This document shows positions 38,593 to 49,379 of a DNA stretch of 64,000 nt, piece after piece. Each line of letters opens with the position of its first letter. The stretch's first letter is position 1. Under the pieces are notes generated by a model. The model was not told where the DNA came from. It did not search any database and saw only the letters and a program-made list of their open reading frames with translations. The position numbers and the translations under genes are program-made. The stretch is from an uncultured Clostridia bacterium (GTDB taxonomy: Bacteria > Bacillota > Clostridia > Oscillospirales > Ruminococcaceae), in contig CANRLH010000001.1 in assembly GCA_947631455.1 (NCBI GenBank), positions 327,308 to 391,307 of the forward strand. Direction: 5' to 3'.

Positions 38593-39183
38593 CTATTTTC
38601 TGAAGATAAGCGGCTGAATCTGAATGCCGTTCATTGCTTTAACGATAGCTTCAGGGATAAGTTCAAATCTTGCGACTATTGAATATGGCTTGTTAAAGTA
38701 ATCGTCCTGCGTATAGGGTACAAAGTAATAGTTTCTGTAATTTTGCAGAGCGCCGATATTCTTTGCGGCAGCGGCCAAAGCGTCGTTTGTTGAAATTCCT
38801 ATAAGCACCGGACGTGAATTTCTAATGTGTGATTTTACCGCCATTGTTACGGGAGTATCTGTTATTCCGACTGCGAGTTTTGCCAGAGTATTAGCCGTAC
38901 ACGGAGCGACCACAATAATATCGTAAAGCTTTTTAGGGCCTATCGGTTCCGCGTCCTCTATTGTTTTGATGATTTTTTTCCCCGTTATTCGCTCAAGCTT
39001 TTCTATGTGATCCGTTGCATTGCCGAATCGAGTGTTAAGTTGAGATGCGTTAAAAGACATTATCGGTGTGACCTCAGCTTTTGTTGAAACAAGCTGAGCA
39101 ATGGTATCAAACGCCTTTTCAAAGGTGCAAAATGATCCGGTTAAGCAGTAGCCTATTTTAAGTCCTTCAAGAGTATTTGTCAT
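38593..39183 (-). CDS. spoVFB: Dipicolinate synthase subunit B
   Basis: Flavoprotein-like GYCLTGSFCTFEKAF, VVAPCTANTLAKLA; overlaps spoVFA. Confidence 0.9.
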   Translation of the reverse strand: MTNTLEGLKIGYCLTGSFCTFEKAFDTIAQLVSTKAEVTPIMSFNASQLNTRFGNATDHIEKLERITGKKIIKTIEDAEPIGPKKLYDIIVVAPCTANTLAKLAVGITDTPVTMAVKSHIRNSRPVLIGISTNDALAAAAKNIGALQNYRNYYFVPYTQDDYFNKPYSIVARFELIPEAIVKAMNGIQIQPLIFRK

Positions 39184-40052
39184 GACCTGCCTCCCTGTTC
39201 AAGGCATGAAATTATAGTTTTCGCAATAATTTCGCCGCTGGTAACGGGGGCGACCTTTCCGGGAAGAGAAAGTGCCCAGATGACATTCATTCCTCTGATC
39301 TTAGCATAGTTTAGGTCAACGCCGCCGGGCTTTGACGCAAGGTCGATGATAAGCGTGTCGGTGCTCAATTTTTTGAGTATATCCTTTGTAAGGACCAAAG
39401 CCGGCACTGTGTTTATAATTATATCTGATGAGTATATTTTGTCGCTGTTAAAATCAAATGCAGAAAGTCCCATTTTCTCGGCTTCAATTCGCTTGTCAGC
39501 TTTTCTTTCAAAGACAAAAACGCTCGCGCCGACATTATTAAAAAGTCTTGCGGTTTCTTTTCCCACTCTGCCAAAGCCCATAACAGCGGTTTTAGCGCCG
39601 CGCAAAACGTATGGAGTCTCCTCCAACGCAAGCTGCAAAGCGCCCTCAGCCGTAGGTACGGTATTAGCCAGAATAAGCTCTTCATTTTTGAAGTAATCGT
39701 TAACATCAAAGCCGCTCAGAACAAGTTCTGCAAAAAGAGCGTCTTTTATGTTGCCGCCGAATATCTTAGCGCCGGGACAAAGCTTTTCAAAAACCTTGTT
39801 CAGGTACAGATTTTTGCCGTAAAACGGAGTATTTACCGTAATGCCGTCGTTGGTAGCGACCGGCGGCAGAACCAGAATGTCTATACTGTCCTTTAAGTCG
39901 TCTATATCTTCAAGATGGGTTATCTCGTCAAAGCTTAAGGTCTGATTAAAACCTATTGTGTATATTTTATCGAAATATTTTATAAAGTATCCGGCTAAAT
40001 AGGTCTGGCGATAATCGCCGCCTGCTATCAGCACATTTAGTTTTTTCTTCAT
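39180..40052 (-). CDS. spoVFA: Dipicolinate synthase subunit A
   Basis: VLIAGGDYRQTYLAGYF, TAVMGFGRVGKETARLF, DLASKPGGVDL. Confidence 0.9.
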   Translation of the reverse strand: MKKKLNVLIAGGDYRQTYLAGYFIKYFDKIYTIGFNQTLSFDEITHLEDIDDLKDSIDILVLPPVATNDGITVNTPFYGKNLYLNKVFEKLCPGAKIFGGNIKDALFAELVLSGFDVNDYFKNEELILANTVPTAEGALQLALEETPYVLRGAKTAVMGFGRVGKETARLFNNVGASVFVFERKADKRIEAEKMGLSAFDFNSDKIYSSDIIINTVPALVLTKDILKKLSTDTLIIDLASKPGGVDLNYAKIRGMNVIWALSLPGKVAPVTSGEIIAKTIISCLEQGGRS

Positions 40053-40227
40053 AAGCTTCGCTCCTTCCGCCCCAGGGGCTATTTTGAAAGTATCATTATC
40101 TTTATTTCATTATATGCTGAAAATAATATCGGGTGATTGCATAAACTATTGTAAAACGCGATAAAATGTGTTAATATTCAATAAGGGGCTTGCCCGTTAT
40201 ATATATGTCTGAGAAGGAGTCCGCGTA

Positions 40228-41139
40228 ATGAATGAGGTAAAAATAGAGGATATAAACGAGCGCATTGCATCAGACGCCGTGGGATATATAAAAGAATGTG
40301 AAAAGTCATATGCAAAAAGGATATCAGAGGTGGCTGACAGTATAAAGTCCTGCATAGATTCAAGACCGATAATACTTTTGTCGGGGCCGTCCGGTGCGGG
40401 AAAGACGACCACTGCGCTTAAGCTGGAGGCTCTATTGGATTCCGAAGGGATCGAGACGCACACTATATCAATGGACAACTATTTTACGCCGCTTGACAGT
40501 GAGCAGGGCATTGATCTTGAGGCCCCGTCAAGGCTTGACACAGCTTTGCTGCAAAAGCATCTTGTAAAGATAGCCAACTGTGAGGAAATAGATATACCGA
40601 TATTTAACTTCAAACGCCAGACAAGAGAGGGATATGTAAAGCTTAAAAGAAAGAAGAGAGAGCTAATAGTAATTGAGGGGATACATGCGTTAAACCCCGA
40701 TGTTACCGGATACAATACAAATTTCACACAGCATATATATTTAAGCCCGGATACAAGGGTGAGATACGGGGATAAAAGTCTGAGGCGTGCAGATATAAGG
40801 CTTATAAGAAGGCTTACGAGAGACAGCCTTTTCAGAAACAGAAGCTTTGAGGATACGCTGTCTCGTTATAAAAAGGTTGAGTTGGGAGCTAAAAGGTACA
40901 TCATTCCGTTTAAACAAAGGGCGGATTTTCTTATAGACACGTTTGTGCCATATGAGATAGGAGTGTACCGTCCGCTTGATGCGAATAAGCTCAAAGAGAT
41001 ACCGGATGAAAGCGAACAAAAGCCACACGCAATGCAATTATACTGTGCATTAAACAGCGCGGTACCAATAGATGAAAAGCTTGTGCCGTCGAATTCTCTT
41101 GTGCGGGAATTTATCGGTGGAAGCGTATTTAACTACTGA
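40228..41139 (+). CDS. Uridine kinase-like P-loop kinase
   Basis: ILLSGPSGAGKTTTALKL, ISMDNYFTPL, IVIEGIHALNP. Confidence 0.87.
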   Translation: MNEVKIEDINERIASDAVGYIKECEKSYAKRISEVADSIKSCIDSRPIILLSGPSGAGKTTTALKLEALLDSEGIETHTISMDNYFTPLDSEQGIDLEAPSRLDTALLQKHLVKIANCEEIDIPIFNFKRQTREGYVKLKRKKRELIVIEGIHALNPDVTGYNTNFTQHIYLSPDTRVRYGDKSLRRADIRLIRRLTRDSLFRNRSFEDTLSRYKKVELGAKRYIIPFKQRADFLIDTFVPYEIGVYRPLDANKLKEIPDESEQKPHAMQLYCALNSAVPIDEKLVPSNSLVREFIGGSVFNY

Positions 41140-41163
41140 AATGTTTTGAAAGGAAGTGAAAAT

Positions 41164-41823
41164 ATGGGTATTAAGGTTTCCGCATCAATATTGGGGTGCG
41201 ACCTTGCGAATTTAGAGAGCGAGATAAGGCGAGCAGAGCTTGCAGGAGCTGACTGTATACATTTCGACGTTATGGACGGTGTGTTTGTAAACAACATAAG
41301 CTTTGGTCTGCCGGTGTTAAAAAGCGCAAAGAAAGTAAGCGGGCTGCCTATCGACGTTCATCTGATGATAAAAGACCCCGAAAGATATATTGAAAGATTT
41401 ATAGATTGCGGAGCAGACAACATCACCTTTCATCTTGAGGCTGCTCACGACCCGGAGCAGTGCATAAAAATATGTAAAGAAAAGGGGGCGTCCGTGGGAA
41501 TATCTGTAAAGCCGGCAACGGATATAAGAGCGGTTTATCCGTATCTTGATAAGATAGATATGGTACTGATAATGACGGTAGAGCCGGGCTTCGGAGGACA
41601 GGGCTTTATCTGTGAAATGATCGAAAAAATAAAAGCGCTTGACGAAAAAATAAAGGAGCAGGGGCTAAGCACGGTCATACAGGTAGACGGCGGAATAAAT
41701 GAAAAAACCGCACCACAGGCTGTACTGAGCGGTGCGACAAATTTGGTTGCCGGAACATATCTGTTCGGGTCAAAAGATATTTCATCAAGAGTTAAGAAAC
41801 TTAAAGAAAGCGCTTGTCGTTAA
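41164..41823 (+). CDS. rpe: Ribulose-phosphate 3-epimerase
   Basis: VSASILGCDLANLESEI, HFDVMDGVFVNNISFG, VEPGFGGQGF, VDGGINEKTA. Confidence 0.93.
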   Translation: MGIKVSASILGCDLANLESEIRRAELAGADCIHFDVMDGVFVNNISFGLPVLKSAKKVSGLPIDVHLMIKDPERYIERFIDCGADNITFHLEAAHDPEQCIKICKEKGASVGISVKPATDIRAVYPYLDKIDMVLIMTVEPGFGGQGFICEMIEKIKALDEKIKEQGLSTVIQVDGGINEKTAPQAVLSGATNLVAGTYLFGSKDISSRVKKLKESACR

Positions 41824-41856
41824 AAAGTATGTATCCGCCTTTGAGGCGGTAAGAGG

Positions 41857-42426
41857 CTATGTCGAAACGTCAGTGCCGAGAATTTTATCAATAGCGTTAT
41901 TTTTACATAGAAGTGTAAAATGCTCCTCGGTAGAAAGAATATCAATTTTGTTATAGGAGCCATGGTACTTAGATAAAAGCCGTCCGAACGCGAAAGCGTC
42001 GTCGGCTTTTTTATGTTGCCTTAAAATTATCCTATAACCGTTATTGAAATACAAAGACGACTCTGCCTTATCAAGATGCAATTTTTTAGCGCTTTTGGCA
42101 AAGGAAAGCAGCTGCTTGAAATCAAGTGAAAACACCGCGGTTTTGTCTTCAATTTCGTTCTGCCGGCTGTCGGTTATGAGCTCTTCATTGCCGCACAGAT
42201 AGACAACGCAACCGCCCATAGGCTCTTCAAATACCTCAACAAACAATTTTGATTTTGAAATTTTCACTTTCATAGAGCGTTCTATTATGTCGATTATCTG
42301 AGAGATAAATTTTTTTGCGGCATAGCCTTTATTGTCGATAAGCTCGATGTCAGCGCCCAGCTTTAAAATATCATCGGGCGTAAGCATGACCTTAAAGGTA
42401 TATTTTGAAAGCTTAGAAATTCTCAA
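41857..42426 (-). CDS. MecA-like adaptor protein
   Basis: N-terminal MRISKLSKYTFKVMLTPDDILKLG and C-terminal EHFTLLCKNNAIDKILG, typical of MecA layout. Confidence 0.75.
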   Translation of the reverse strand: MRISKLSKYTFKVMLTPDDILKLGADIELIDNKGYAAKKFISQIIDIIERSMKVKISKSKLFVEVFEEPMGGCVVYLCGNEELITDSRQNEIEDKTAVFSLDFKQLLSFAKSAKKLHLDKAESSLYFNNGYRIILRQHKKADDAFAFGRLLSKYHGSYNKIDILSTEEHFTLLCKNNAIDKILGTDVST

Positions 42427-42533
42427 TATGCCTCACCTCAAAACCATTGTATAATATCCTATGCGGCGCAAAAAAATAGGTGCTGAAATTAAAATCGTCC
42501 GACATACATCGGACTTTTGTCAGCACCTGTTTA

Positions 42534-43568
42534 TTATTTTGCTTTTTTCTTTCTTATGAAAATGATAATTGCAGTCAGCAAGCATATTCCGAACACACCT
42601 ACAAAGGCACACATAATAAGCACGGATCCCCCCTCGCTTTTTTCGATGTCATAAAGCTGCCTGCTAGCCAACACGTCAGAGCTTTGTTCAGCTTCGGTAG
42701 TTTCAAGGGGAGCAAAGCTGTGCTTTTCAATACTTGTTTTAACAGCTTCATAGATTTTCTTGTGTCCGGCCTGATTCGGGTGAATATCGCCGTCCAGCAT
42801 ATTTGTCATATCTGCCGATTGTCCGTCAAAAAGGTGATAAACGTCGATCACCTCAACACAGATATTCTCACTGTTTTGAAGCTTTACGCAGCTTCTCAAG
42901 TTGTTATTTATAAGTTTTATCTTGTTGTCAAAAATGGTTTTTACGGTATCGGGTATCGGCAGACAGTCAAGAGGATTATACACCGTCTGACAAATTATAT
43001 ATGCGTCCTTGTTTTTCTCTCTTATGCCCGCCAGTATTTTAGAGAAGTTATCTGAAAAGACAGAAATGTTTGAATCAATGTTTGATATAAGCTCATTTAG
43101 CTTTGACATAAGCTCCGGGTTTGTAAAGTCCGCGTTTATGCTCGTTTTCGATATGTCAATAAGATCAAGCCCAATGCTTTCCTTTAAAAAGTCCAAAAAT
43201 TCTCCCAAAAGGTCGTTGCCGCCGATAGTTATTAAAATGAGATCAGAGTCAATAACGCTGTCATATTCACCGCTTTGAATTTTCAAAAGCAGCTCCTTTG
43301 ATGTCTGCCCGTCAGCCGCGAGGTTGTTGTATGACCGCTCCTGTGACAGATGAAGGTCACGGGCAATAAGGTTTGCATAGCTTTGCGTGTTGTAGTTGTT
43401 GCCCTTTTTATAGGAATAAAGCATACATCCGGTAGAAATTGAGTCTCCCAGCACCAGCAAGCTGTGAGGAGGGTTTATAACCTCAAGTTCGGTTTGGGCA
43501 GATGCGTAAATACCGGTCATAAGTAAAAAACACAGTAAAAGGGAAACAGCGGATAAAAACTTTTTCAT
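42534..43568 (-). CDS. Secreted, membrane-anchored SGNH/GDSL hydrolase
   Basis: Signal peptide; LVLGDSISTG, LITIGGNDL, DGDIHPNQAGH; C-terminal TM segment plus KKK. Confidence 0.87.
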   Translation of the reverse strand: MKKFLSAVSLLLCFLLMTGIYASAQTELEVINPPHSLLVLGDSISTGCMLYSYKKGNNYNTQSYANLIARDLHLSQERSYNNLAADGQTSKELLLKIQSGEYDSVIDSDLILITIGGNDLLGEFLDFLKESIGLDLIDISKTSINADFTNPELMSKLNELISNIDSNISVFSDNFSKILAGIREKNKDAYIICQTVYNPLDCLPIPDTVKTIFDNKIKLINNNLRSCVKLQNSENICVEVIDVYHLFDGQSADMTNMLDGDIHPNQAGHKKIYEAVKTSIEKHSFAPLETTEAEQSSDVLASRQLYDIEKSEGGSVLIMCAFVGVFGICLLTAIIIFIRKKKAK

Positions 43569-43829
43569 ATAAAATACCTCTCTTTATTAAGTATATCACA
43601 AATACGGCGACGGTCAAGCCTTGCCTGATATTATGAAAAGTATTGCATGGCAAATAAAATCAAGTATTGATATTTTCCCCAAAGTATATTATTATATAAC
43701 TTAGGCAAGATGTTTGATGAATATAAATCGTCAGGAAACATTTACACAATCGTATTGATTACTATTCACTGAGTTGTGTGGCGGGGCAGACAGCATTTAA
43801 AATATATATTATTATGTCATCGGGGTTTT

Positions 43830-45701
43830 ACAATGGTTTTAAAAGTAAATAAAATAAGCAAATATTTCGGAGCAGATGCGCTGTTTAAAGATGTGTCTTT
43901 TTCTGTCGAAGAGAATGAGATAATAGGTCTTGTCGGCGTAAACGGATCGGGAAAATCAACGCTGCTCAGTATAATAAACGGCGACGAGGATTTTGACACA
44001 AACGAAAAGGGAGAGGGCAGTGTCAGCGTAAAAAACGGTGCAAAAATAGGAATATTAAAGCAAAATTCGGGCCTTGATTCCGATCTTACCATAATTGAAG
44101 AGATGAGAAAGCCGTTTATAAAGCTTAAGAAAACGCTGGAGCGCATGAAGGAGCTTGAACGAGATCTGAACGAAACCAATGCTGATGAATACGCCCGTCT
44201 TTCCTCCTATTATGAGGCAAATGACGGCTATAATACAGAGGTGATAATAAACCGGGTATTAAACGGAATGGGCTTTTCAGATTTTTCAAAGGATAGGGTA
44301 ATATCCACACTGTCCGGAGGAGAAAAGACGCGTCTTGCAGTTGCAAAGCTGCTGCTTGAGTCGCCCGATCTTCTTATTTTGGATGAGCCCACCAACCACC
44401 TTGATTTTGAAACGCTGATGTGGCTTGAGGATTATCTTAAGTCTTACAAAGGCTCTGTGATAGCGGTATCACACGACAGATATTTTCTTGATGCGTTGTG
44501 CAGCAGGATTTTTGAAATAGAAAACAAAAGTCTGTTTATATATCGCGGAAACTACACGTCGTACACCTTGCTTAAGGAGCAGAGCTTTGAAGCAAGAATG
44601 AAAGCGTACCGCAAGCAGCAGGAGGAGATAGCAAAGCTTAAGGACTATATAGCAAAAAACAAGGTAAGGGCGTCAACTGCGGCAATGGCAAAAAGCAGAG
44701 AAAAACAGCTTGAGCATATTGAAATAATAGATAAGCCGTATGAATACAAGAGCAGCGTAAGGCTGAGCCTTACTTATAGCATCGAGCCGCCTAAGGATGT
44801 ATTAAAGGTATCTGACTGCACACTGACAGCGGGAGGGAAAAGGCTTTTGGAAAGCTTTTCGTTTGAGGTCAAAAGGGGAGATAGGGTCGGTATAATAGGG
44901 AAAAACGGAGCGGGAAAGTCAACGCTTTTAAAGCTTATTATGGGTGAAATATCTTGCGGTAATGGAAAGGTCTTGTGGGCTGATAATGTAAAGCGGTTTT
45001 ATTTTGACCAGGAGATGAAAACGCTTGATAACTCAAACACGGTATTGGAGGAGCTGCACGGCCGATTCCCGTCTCAGACAGATTCTCAGATACGGAAGAT
45101 TTTAGCGAGTGTGCTGTTTTCCGGAGAAAATGTGTTTAAGCCGGTCGGGGTGTTATCTGGTGGCGAAAGGGTAAAGCTTATGTTTGCGATAATGGTGCTT
45201 TCGCACGCAAACGTGCTGCTGCTTGACGAGCCCACGAACCATCTTGACTTAAACGCCAAGGAGGTATTAGAAAGTGCGCTTAATGAATACACAGGAACGA
45301 TAATCACAGTGTCGCACGACAGGTATCTGTTAAGCAAGCTTACAAACAGGACCTTTGAGATCGAAGGTCAGATGCTCAACCAATATGACTGCGGCTTTAA
45401 GGGATATATGGATAAAAAGCGTATTGAAAAGCCTCAGGCTAATGAAGCAAAAAAGGAAAAGCCCCAGGCAAAGCTGTATCGGACGAAGCAGCAGAGGGCG
45501 GAGGATGTAAAGCGCAGGCAGCGCATAAAGGAGATCGAGGAGCAGATATCGCTTTTAGAGAAAGAGTGTGAAGAGCTTGAGGAAAAAATATCCTTACAGG
45601 CGGCTTCTGATTATAAAGAGATGTCGCGGCTTTGCAGTGAGCTTGATAAAAAGAAGGAGCTTTCAGCGTCGCTTATGGATGAGTGGGTAACGCTTGAATG
45701 A
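43830..45701 (+). CDS. ABC-F family ATPase
   Basis: Two ABC domains: GVNGSGKST/LSGGEKTRL/LLILDEPTNHLDFE and GKNGAGKST/LSGGERVKL/VLLLDEPTNHLDLN. Confidence 0.92.
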   Translation, partial: TMVLKVNKISKYFGADALFKDVSFSVEENEIIGLVGVNGSGKSTLLSIINGDEDFDTNEKGEGSVSVKNGAKIGILKQNSGLDSDLTIIEEMRKPFIKLKKTLERMKELERDLNETNADEYARLSSYYEANDGYNTEVIINRVLNGMGFSDFSKDRVISTLSGGEKTRLAVAKLLLESPDLLILDEPTNHLDFETLMWLEDYLKSYKGSVIAVSHDRYFLDALCSRIFEIENKSLFIYRGNYTSYTLLKEQSFEARMKAYRKQQEEIAKLKDYIAKNKVRASTAAMAKSREKQLEHIEIIDKPYEYKSSVRLSLTYSIEPPKDVLKVSDCTLTAGGKRLLESFSFEVKRGDRVGIIGKNGAGKSTLLKLIMGEISCGNGKVLWADNVKRFYFDQEMKTLDNSNTVLEELHGRFPSQTDSQIRKILASVLFSGENVFKPVGVLSGGERVKLMFAIMVLSHANVLLLDEPTNHLDLNAKEVLESALNEYTGTIITVSHDRYLLSKLTNRTFEIEGQMLNQYDCGFKGYMDKKRIEKPQANEAKKEKPQAKLYRTKQQRAEDVKRRQRIKEIEEQISLLEKECEELEEKISLQAASDYKEMSRLCSELDKKKELSASLMDEWVTLE

Positions 45702-45726
45702 CTAAAAGGAAATAGGGCGCAGAAAT

Positions 45727-46104
45727 TCAGTTTCCGCGTCCGTTTTTATTTTTGCTGTTAAAAAGAATCATAATGCCCATCGCAGTCACGAAACCGCCGA
45801 ACAGGCGTGAAAGAAGGCTTACGTCGCAGGCATTTGCGACAAAAGAAAACAAAAGCGAAAAAACACATCCGGTAATGATAGTCGGCGTGACCTTCTTCCA
45901 TTCCACAAGCTTATTTTTTGTGTGAAAAAAAAGGCTTACCGCAGCGATAGGCAAAAAGAAAAACAGGTTTATGCCCTGCGCCTCAAGTTGACCGGTTCCA
46001 TTTATCAGCGTCAGGTAGAGAATAAGCACCAAACCCCCGCCGAGTCCTAAAGAGGCCATAACCCCGGTCAGAAATGAAACTATGAGCGTAACAATAAAAT
46101 TCAT
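45727..46104 (-). CDS. TauE/SafE-family half-size permease
   Basis: FLTGVMASLGLGGGLVLILYL ... GINLFFFLPIAAVSLFFH. Confidence 0.82.
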   Translation of the reverse strand: MNFIVTLIVSFLTGVMASLGLGGGLVLILYLTLINGTGQLEAQGINLFFFLPIAAVSLFFHTKNKLVEWKKVTPTIITGCVFSLLFSFVANACDVSLLSRLFGGFVTAMGIMILFNSKNKNGRGN

Positions 46105-46463
46105 CTGATTATCAGCCTCACTCCCGAGATTATCAAGATGAAAGCAAAAACGATTCTTAAGTATTTTGGGCTTATTTTTTTTAAGATAAGAGCACCCGCG
46201 CCTGCGCCTAAAAGCCCCATCGGGACGTACTTAAGTGCGTCGTAGAGTGAAAAGCTTTGTTTAAGCGTATACACAAAAAGGCTTATCACGCTCAAAAACA
46301 CCGTTATTGATATTGATGTCGCCTGTGCTTTTTTTTGATCGAAGCCCGCGTGAGTTAAAAGGGGAACAACGATCATTCCGCCGCCAGCGCCGAACATACC
46401 GTTAGCGATCCCGGCAAGTGCGCCTATTATATAGAAGTAATATTTTTTAATAAGCTTTTTCAT
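46101..46463 (-). CDS. TauE/SafE-family half-size permease
   Basis: GALAGIANGMFGAGGGMIVVPLLTHAGFDQKKAQATSIS; 4-bp overlap with the next gene. Confidence 0.83.
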   Translation of the reverse strand: MKKLIKKYYFYIIGALAGIANGMFGAGGGMIVVPLLTHAGFDQKKAQATSISITVFLSVISLFVYTLKQSFSLYDALKYVPMGLLGAGAGALILKKISPKYLRIVFAFILIISGVRLIIR

Positions 46464-46506
46464 GCTAGGTATTGTTTGTCAAGGTCGGCTGTTTATGCAA
46501 AAAGGA

Positions 46507-46532
46507 CGCAAAAGACTTTCAAGTCTTTTGCG
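46507..46532 (-). terminator. Terminator of the ffh-rpsP-khpA operon
   Basis: cgcaaaagacttgaaagtcttttgcg followed on the minus strand by a T-tract. Confidence 0.72.
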
Positions 46533-46557
46533 CCCTTGCGTTTTGCCTTGGGGAAAA

Positions 46558-46791
46558 TCAGTCGATCTCAACAGAAATTTTCTGATCGCGCTTATTAGCG
46601 CAAGCCCGCATTACAGTGCGAATAGCTTTAGCGATTCTGCCCTGCTTGCCGATAACTCTGCCCATATCGCCCTCAGCAACGTGAAGGTGATAGGTGATGA
46701 TACCGTCTTCGTTCGGCTCGTCAGTTGTGACAGAAATAGAATCCTTGTCTTCAACAAGCTCAGAAACGATAGCCTTTAATAATTCTTCCAT
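46558..46791 (-). CDS. khpA: KH-domain RNA-binding protein
   Basis: VAEGDMGRVIGKQGRIAKAIRTVMRA; follows rpsP. Confidence 0.9.
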   Translation of the reverse strand: MEELLKAIVSELVEDKDSISVTTDEPNEDGIITYHLHVAEGDMGRVIGKQGRIAKAIRTVMRACANKRDQKISVEID

Positions 46792-46880
46792 AATAACTCT
46801 CCTTATACCCACCTGACACATAAAGCAAGGCTGTTATATTTATTGGTGGGTTCTCGAAAGAAGCCTTGCTTAAAACCGAA

Positions 46881-47123
46881 TTAAAGAATACCGTTCTTTT
46901 TCAAGAGCGCCTTAACTGTGTCTGTCGGCTGAGCGCCGTTAGCGATCCAGCTTTTAGCCTTATCGCCGTCAACGGAAACCACACTTGGCTCCTTAGTGGG
47001 ATCGTAATAACCAAGTTCCTCGATGAATCTGCCGTCTCTCGGATATCTTGAGTCGGCAACAACGATACGGTAGAAAGGTGCCTTTTTAGCGCCCATTCTC
47101 TTAAGTCTGATCTTTACTGCCAT
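46881..47123 (-). CDS. rpsP: 30S ribosomal protein S16
   Basis: [42 protein letters not shown]. Confidence 0.96.
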   Translation of the reverse strand: MAVKIRLKRMGAKKAPFYRIVVADSRYPRDGRFIEELGYYDPTKEPSVVSVDGDKAKSWIANGAQPTDTVKALLKKNGIL

Positions 47124-47282
47124 TAAAATTCACCTCCGTATAAATGCTTTTGAAAATTCATATCTAGTTTATTCGGAATTATCCGTTTAAAAAAGATGTC
47201 TGTGTTAAAAGGGGTCCCTTTGATTAAACGAAAACCTCATCATAAACTCGCGTCTTTTTGTTTGTGATAGCAAGCTTTCCGT

Positions 47283-48689
47283 TTAAAATCCTGCAAAGCC
47301 GCTCGGGCCGCCTCCCCCGGGAAGCCCCGAGCCGGGGTTGCCGAATCCTGTCATACCTTTAAGCATGGCAGGGTTTAAGCGCTTCTTCTTAGAGCCCTTT
47401 GAGCCAAGCCCCATCTGCTTCATAAATTTATTCATCTGTTCAAACTGTTTAAGCAGTCTGTTTACATCCTCTACCTTGGTGCCGCTGCCGGATGCTATAC
47501 GTCTTTTACGGCTGGGGTTTATAACAGAAGGCTTTTCTCTTTCCTTCATTGTCATTGAAGATATTATAGCCTCCAGCCTCTTGAATTGATTTTCGTCAAC
47601 GTCAGCGTCCTTCAGCTTGTTACCTACTCCGGGTATCATACTGATAAGGCTTTTTATAGAGCCCATTTTCTGGAGCTGCCTTAGCTGATCCAGAAGGTCG
47701 TTTAGATCAAAGCCCTTTTCCTTGACCTTTCTGGCAAGCTTTTTAGCGTCCTCTTCGTCAACGGTCTGCTGAGCCTTTTCTATAAGTGTGAGCACATCGC
47801 CCATTCCGAGTATTCTCGACGCCATACGCTCCGGGTGAAACACCTCAAATTCGTCGAGCTTTTCACCCATTCCGACGAATTTTATCGGCTTTCCCGTAAC
47901 CGATAGCACAGAAAGCGCCGCGCCTCCTCTGGTGTCAGAGTCAAGCTTGGTTAAAAGCACGCCCGTAATCCCGAGCGCCTCGTCAAAGCTTGCCGCCACG
48001 TTCACGGCGTCCTGACCGGTCATAGCGTCTACCACTAGCATGATCTCGTTAGGGTTTGCAATTTCCTTTATGTCGATAAGCTCATTCATAAGCTCAGTGT
48101 CTATGTGAAGTCTTCCGGCAGTGTCAATAATTACCAGATCGTTTCCGTAGTCCCTTGCGTGGTGAAGAGCGTTTTTAACTATATCCCGGGGATCAGCCTG
48201 CCCCATTTCAAACACGGGAACCTCAGCTTTTTCGCCGACTATTTTAAGCTGTTCTATGGCAGCGGGACGGTAAATGTCACAAGCCACCAAAAGCGGTCTG
48301 CGTCCCTGTGATTTAAAGAGCTTTGCAAGCTTTGCAGAGTGCGTGGTTTTACCGCTTCCCTGAAGACCGCACATCATGACAACGCATGGGGGCTTTGAGG
48401 GAAAGTTTATCTTTGAGCCTTCGTTTCCCATAAGGGATATAAGTTCCTCATTTACTATTTTAATAACCTGCTGTGCAGGGGTAAGGCTTTTAGTAACTTC
48501 CTCTCCGATAGCTCGTTCGGTGACCTTGCCTACAAAATCCTTTACGACCTTGTAGCTTACATCCGCTTCTAAAAGAGCCATCTTCACTTCACGCATTGCG
48601 CTTTTAACATCGTCCTCTGAAAGCTTTCCCTTGTTTTTTAGGCGCTTAAAAACACCGCCCAGTTTTTCAGAAAGACCTTCAAACGCCAT
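47283..48689 (-). CDS. ffh: Signal recognition particle protein
   Basis: MCGLQGSGKTTHSAKLA, VIIDTAGRLHIDTELM, KLDSDTRGGAALS; Met-rich C-terminus. Confidence 0.96.
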   Translation of the reverse strand: MAFEGLSEKLGGVFKRLKNKGKLSEDDVKSAMREVKMALLEADVSYKVVKDFVGKVTERAIGEEVTKSLTPAQQVIKIVNEELISLMGNEGSKINFPSKPPCVVMMCGLQGSGKTTHSAKLAKLFKSQGRRPLLVACDIYRPAAIEQLKIVGEKAEVPVFEMGQADPRDIVKNALHHARDYGNDLVIIDTAGRLHIDTELMNELIDIKEIANPNEIMLVVDAMTGQDAVNVAASFDEALGITGVLLTKLDSDTRGGAALSVLSVTGKPIKFVGMGEKLDEFEVFHPERMASRILGMGDVLTLIEKAQQTVDEEDAKKLARKVKEKGFDLNDLLDQLRQLQKMGSIKSLISMIPGVGNKLKDADVDENQFKRLEAIISSMTMKEREKPSVINPSRKRRIASGSGTKVEDVNRLLKQFEQMNKFMKQMGLGSKGSKKKRLNPAMLKGMTGFGNPGSGLPGGGGPSGFAGF

Positions 48690-48709
48690 ATCTGAAACCT
48701 CCTAAAAGA

Positions 48710-49081
48710 TTAACCGAAAAGATCCGTGCACGCGTCAAGATAAGATATCAATGCCTCGCATCTTGACTGTACTGCTCTTGTATAGCTGATTTTTTTCAGC
48801 TCTGAAAGCATAAGAGAGTTTTGTTCTTTGATATTTGAAATTATCTCGTCGTACTTTCTCATTTTCCTTAAATATCCGAGAGCTTCTTCAAGACTGATGA
48901 GCGTTTCCTCGCCGCGCTTTATGCTGTCGCGTACGCCCTGCCTTGAGATCTGCATATTCTCCGCGATCTCCGCAAGAGAAAGATCCTCGAAATAATAAAG
49001 CTCAAGGGCGTCTTTTTGTTTTTCTGTAAGCATAGAGCCGTATATATCTATAAGATAAGTTATATCAAGATTCTTGCTCAT
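48710..49081 (-). CDS. ylxM: YlxM-like sigma-4 type HTH protein
   Basis: LTEKQKDALELYYFEDLSLAEIAENMQISRQGVRDSIKRGEE; upstream of ffh. Confidence 0.9.
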   Translation of the reverse strand: MSKNLDITYLIDIYGSMLTEKQKDALELYYFEDLSLAEIAENMQISRQGVRDSIKRGEETLISLEEALGYLRKMRKYDEIISNIKEQNSLMLSELKKISYTRAVQSRCEALISYLDACTDLFG

Positions 49082-49379
49082 AAAAGCACCCCTTAAAGCT
49101 ATTGTGTAAAGTAGATTGACTTTACATTTATGTATTGTATCACAAACTTAAGTCTTTGTCAAGCATAATTTATGCAAAAGTGAGTTTTTTTTAAAGGTTA
49201 TAGAAAAAAGCAAAAAAATGTGTTAGAATAAAGCTAAAGGAAAACCTTTTCTAAGGCTGATAAGAACCATATTTTCCCGGGAAATAAGAATAACATATAA
49301 AACACAGAGAATAGAATAAGACATGATAAAACGTATTATTTAAGGTAAAAGTAAACTGAATGAAAGGAATTAAGTACAT

